Origin: an uncultured beta proteobacterium
Lineage (GTDB): Bacteria; Pseudomonadota; Gammaproteobacteria; Burkholderiales; Rhodocyclaceae
Assembly: GCA_903916205.1 (NCBI GenBank)
Contig: CAIWVX010000404.1
Span: 1-7,497 of the forward strand
Reading direction: 5' to 3'
Length of the DNA: 7,497 nucleotides
Translations under genes and position numbers: made by a program
Notes under the pieces: generated by a model
The model's input: the letters and a program-made list of their open reading frames with translations, nothing else
The model's database searches: none
Told to the model about the DNA's origin: nothing
In this document: piece after piece, positions 7,447 to 7,497 of the stretch
Position numbering within the stretch: position 1 is the first letter of the stretch
How the letters are laid out: the number at the start of each line of letters is the position of its first letter

Positions 7447-7497
7447 ATGAAATTATCGAAACAAGCGTACACATTTGAGTTCAAAGAACTGGCGGTA
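7379..7497 (+). mobile_element. Putative left end of an IS3-family insertion sequence, running off the window
   Basis: TGAGCTTCCCCC at 7379-7390 has the TG start and C-run common to terminal inverted repeats of several IS3-family groups. It lies 68 bp before an ORF whose N-terminus resembles IS3 OrfA, a normal spacing for such elements. The right terminal repeat and any target duplication are outside the window, so the boundary is a guess to within a few bases (TGTGAGC at 7377 is an alternative). Confidence 0.4.
7447..7497 (+). CDS. Partial ORF, likely IS3-type transposase OrfA N-terminus
   Basis: Seventeen codons are visible before the window ends: MKLSKQAYTFEFKELAV. The pattern of basic residues, then YTxEFKxxAV, is characteristic of the helix-turn-helix start of IS3-family OrfA (HTH_Tnp_1) proteins, which bind the element's ends. 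The start is well supported: GGAAGA at 7435-7440 is 6 nt upstream, and an in-frame TAG at 7441-7443 rules out any start further upstream. The rest of the protein is not visible, so other small HTH proteins cannot be excluded. Confidence 0.6.
   Translation, partial: MKLSKQAYTFEFKELAV

Overview
The window holds one three-gene RND efflux operon on the plus strand, a convergent aspartate kinase gene on the minus strand, and, at the right edge, what looks like the start of an insertion sequence. Codon use and protein signatures suggest a Gram-negative proteobacterium. The aspartate kinase reads most like betaproteobacterial LysC, which is inferred from remembered family sequence and not from a search. 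The tripartite inner membrane, periplasm and outer membrane pump independently requires a diderm envelope.

Layout. Positions 1-78 are an intergenic, partly inverted CTCTG/CAGAG repeat. Then come a periplasmic adaptor (129-1301), an inner-membrane RND pump of the CzcA/CusA (HME) type starting on an overlapping GTG (1298-4447), and a NodT-type outer-membrane lipoprotein channel (4481-6055). lysC runs on the opposite strand (7297-6071), and its stop codon is only 15 bp from that of the channel gene. Upstream of lysC, a 149-bp divergent spacer leads to a plus-strand ORF (7447 to past the edge). Its first residues resemble an IS3-type transposase OrfA, and a plausible IS end lies near 7379.

How the genes work together. 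The adaptor, pump and channel form a complete proton-driven efflux complex. The pump has the three acidic residues in TM4 used for proton relay in metal-exporting RND pumps. By eye it lacks the three methionines that bind Cu(I)/Ag(I) in CusA, and the adaptor contains no histidine, so the substrate is uncertain. No regulator lies in the window. LysC is unrelated metabolically: it makes the first committed step to lysine, threonine, methionine and diaminopimelate. It carries a well-placed internal ribosome binding site and ATG that would yield a separate regulatory (beta) subunit.

I do not see a wholly undescribed system here. The items most worth checking are the internal lysC start, the substrate of the metal-type pump without copper ligands, the CTCTG repeat, and the apparent IS insertion in the lysC upstream region.
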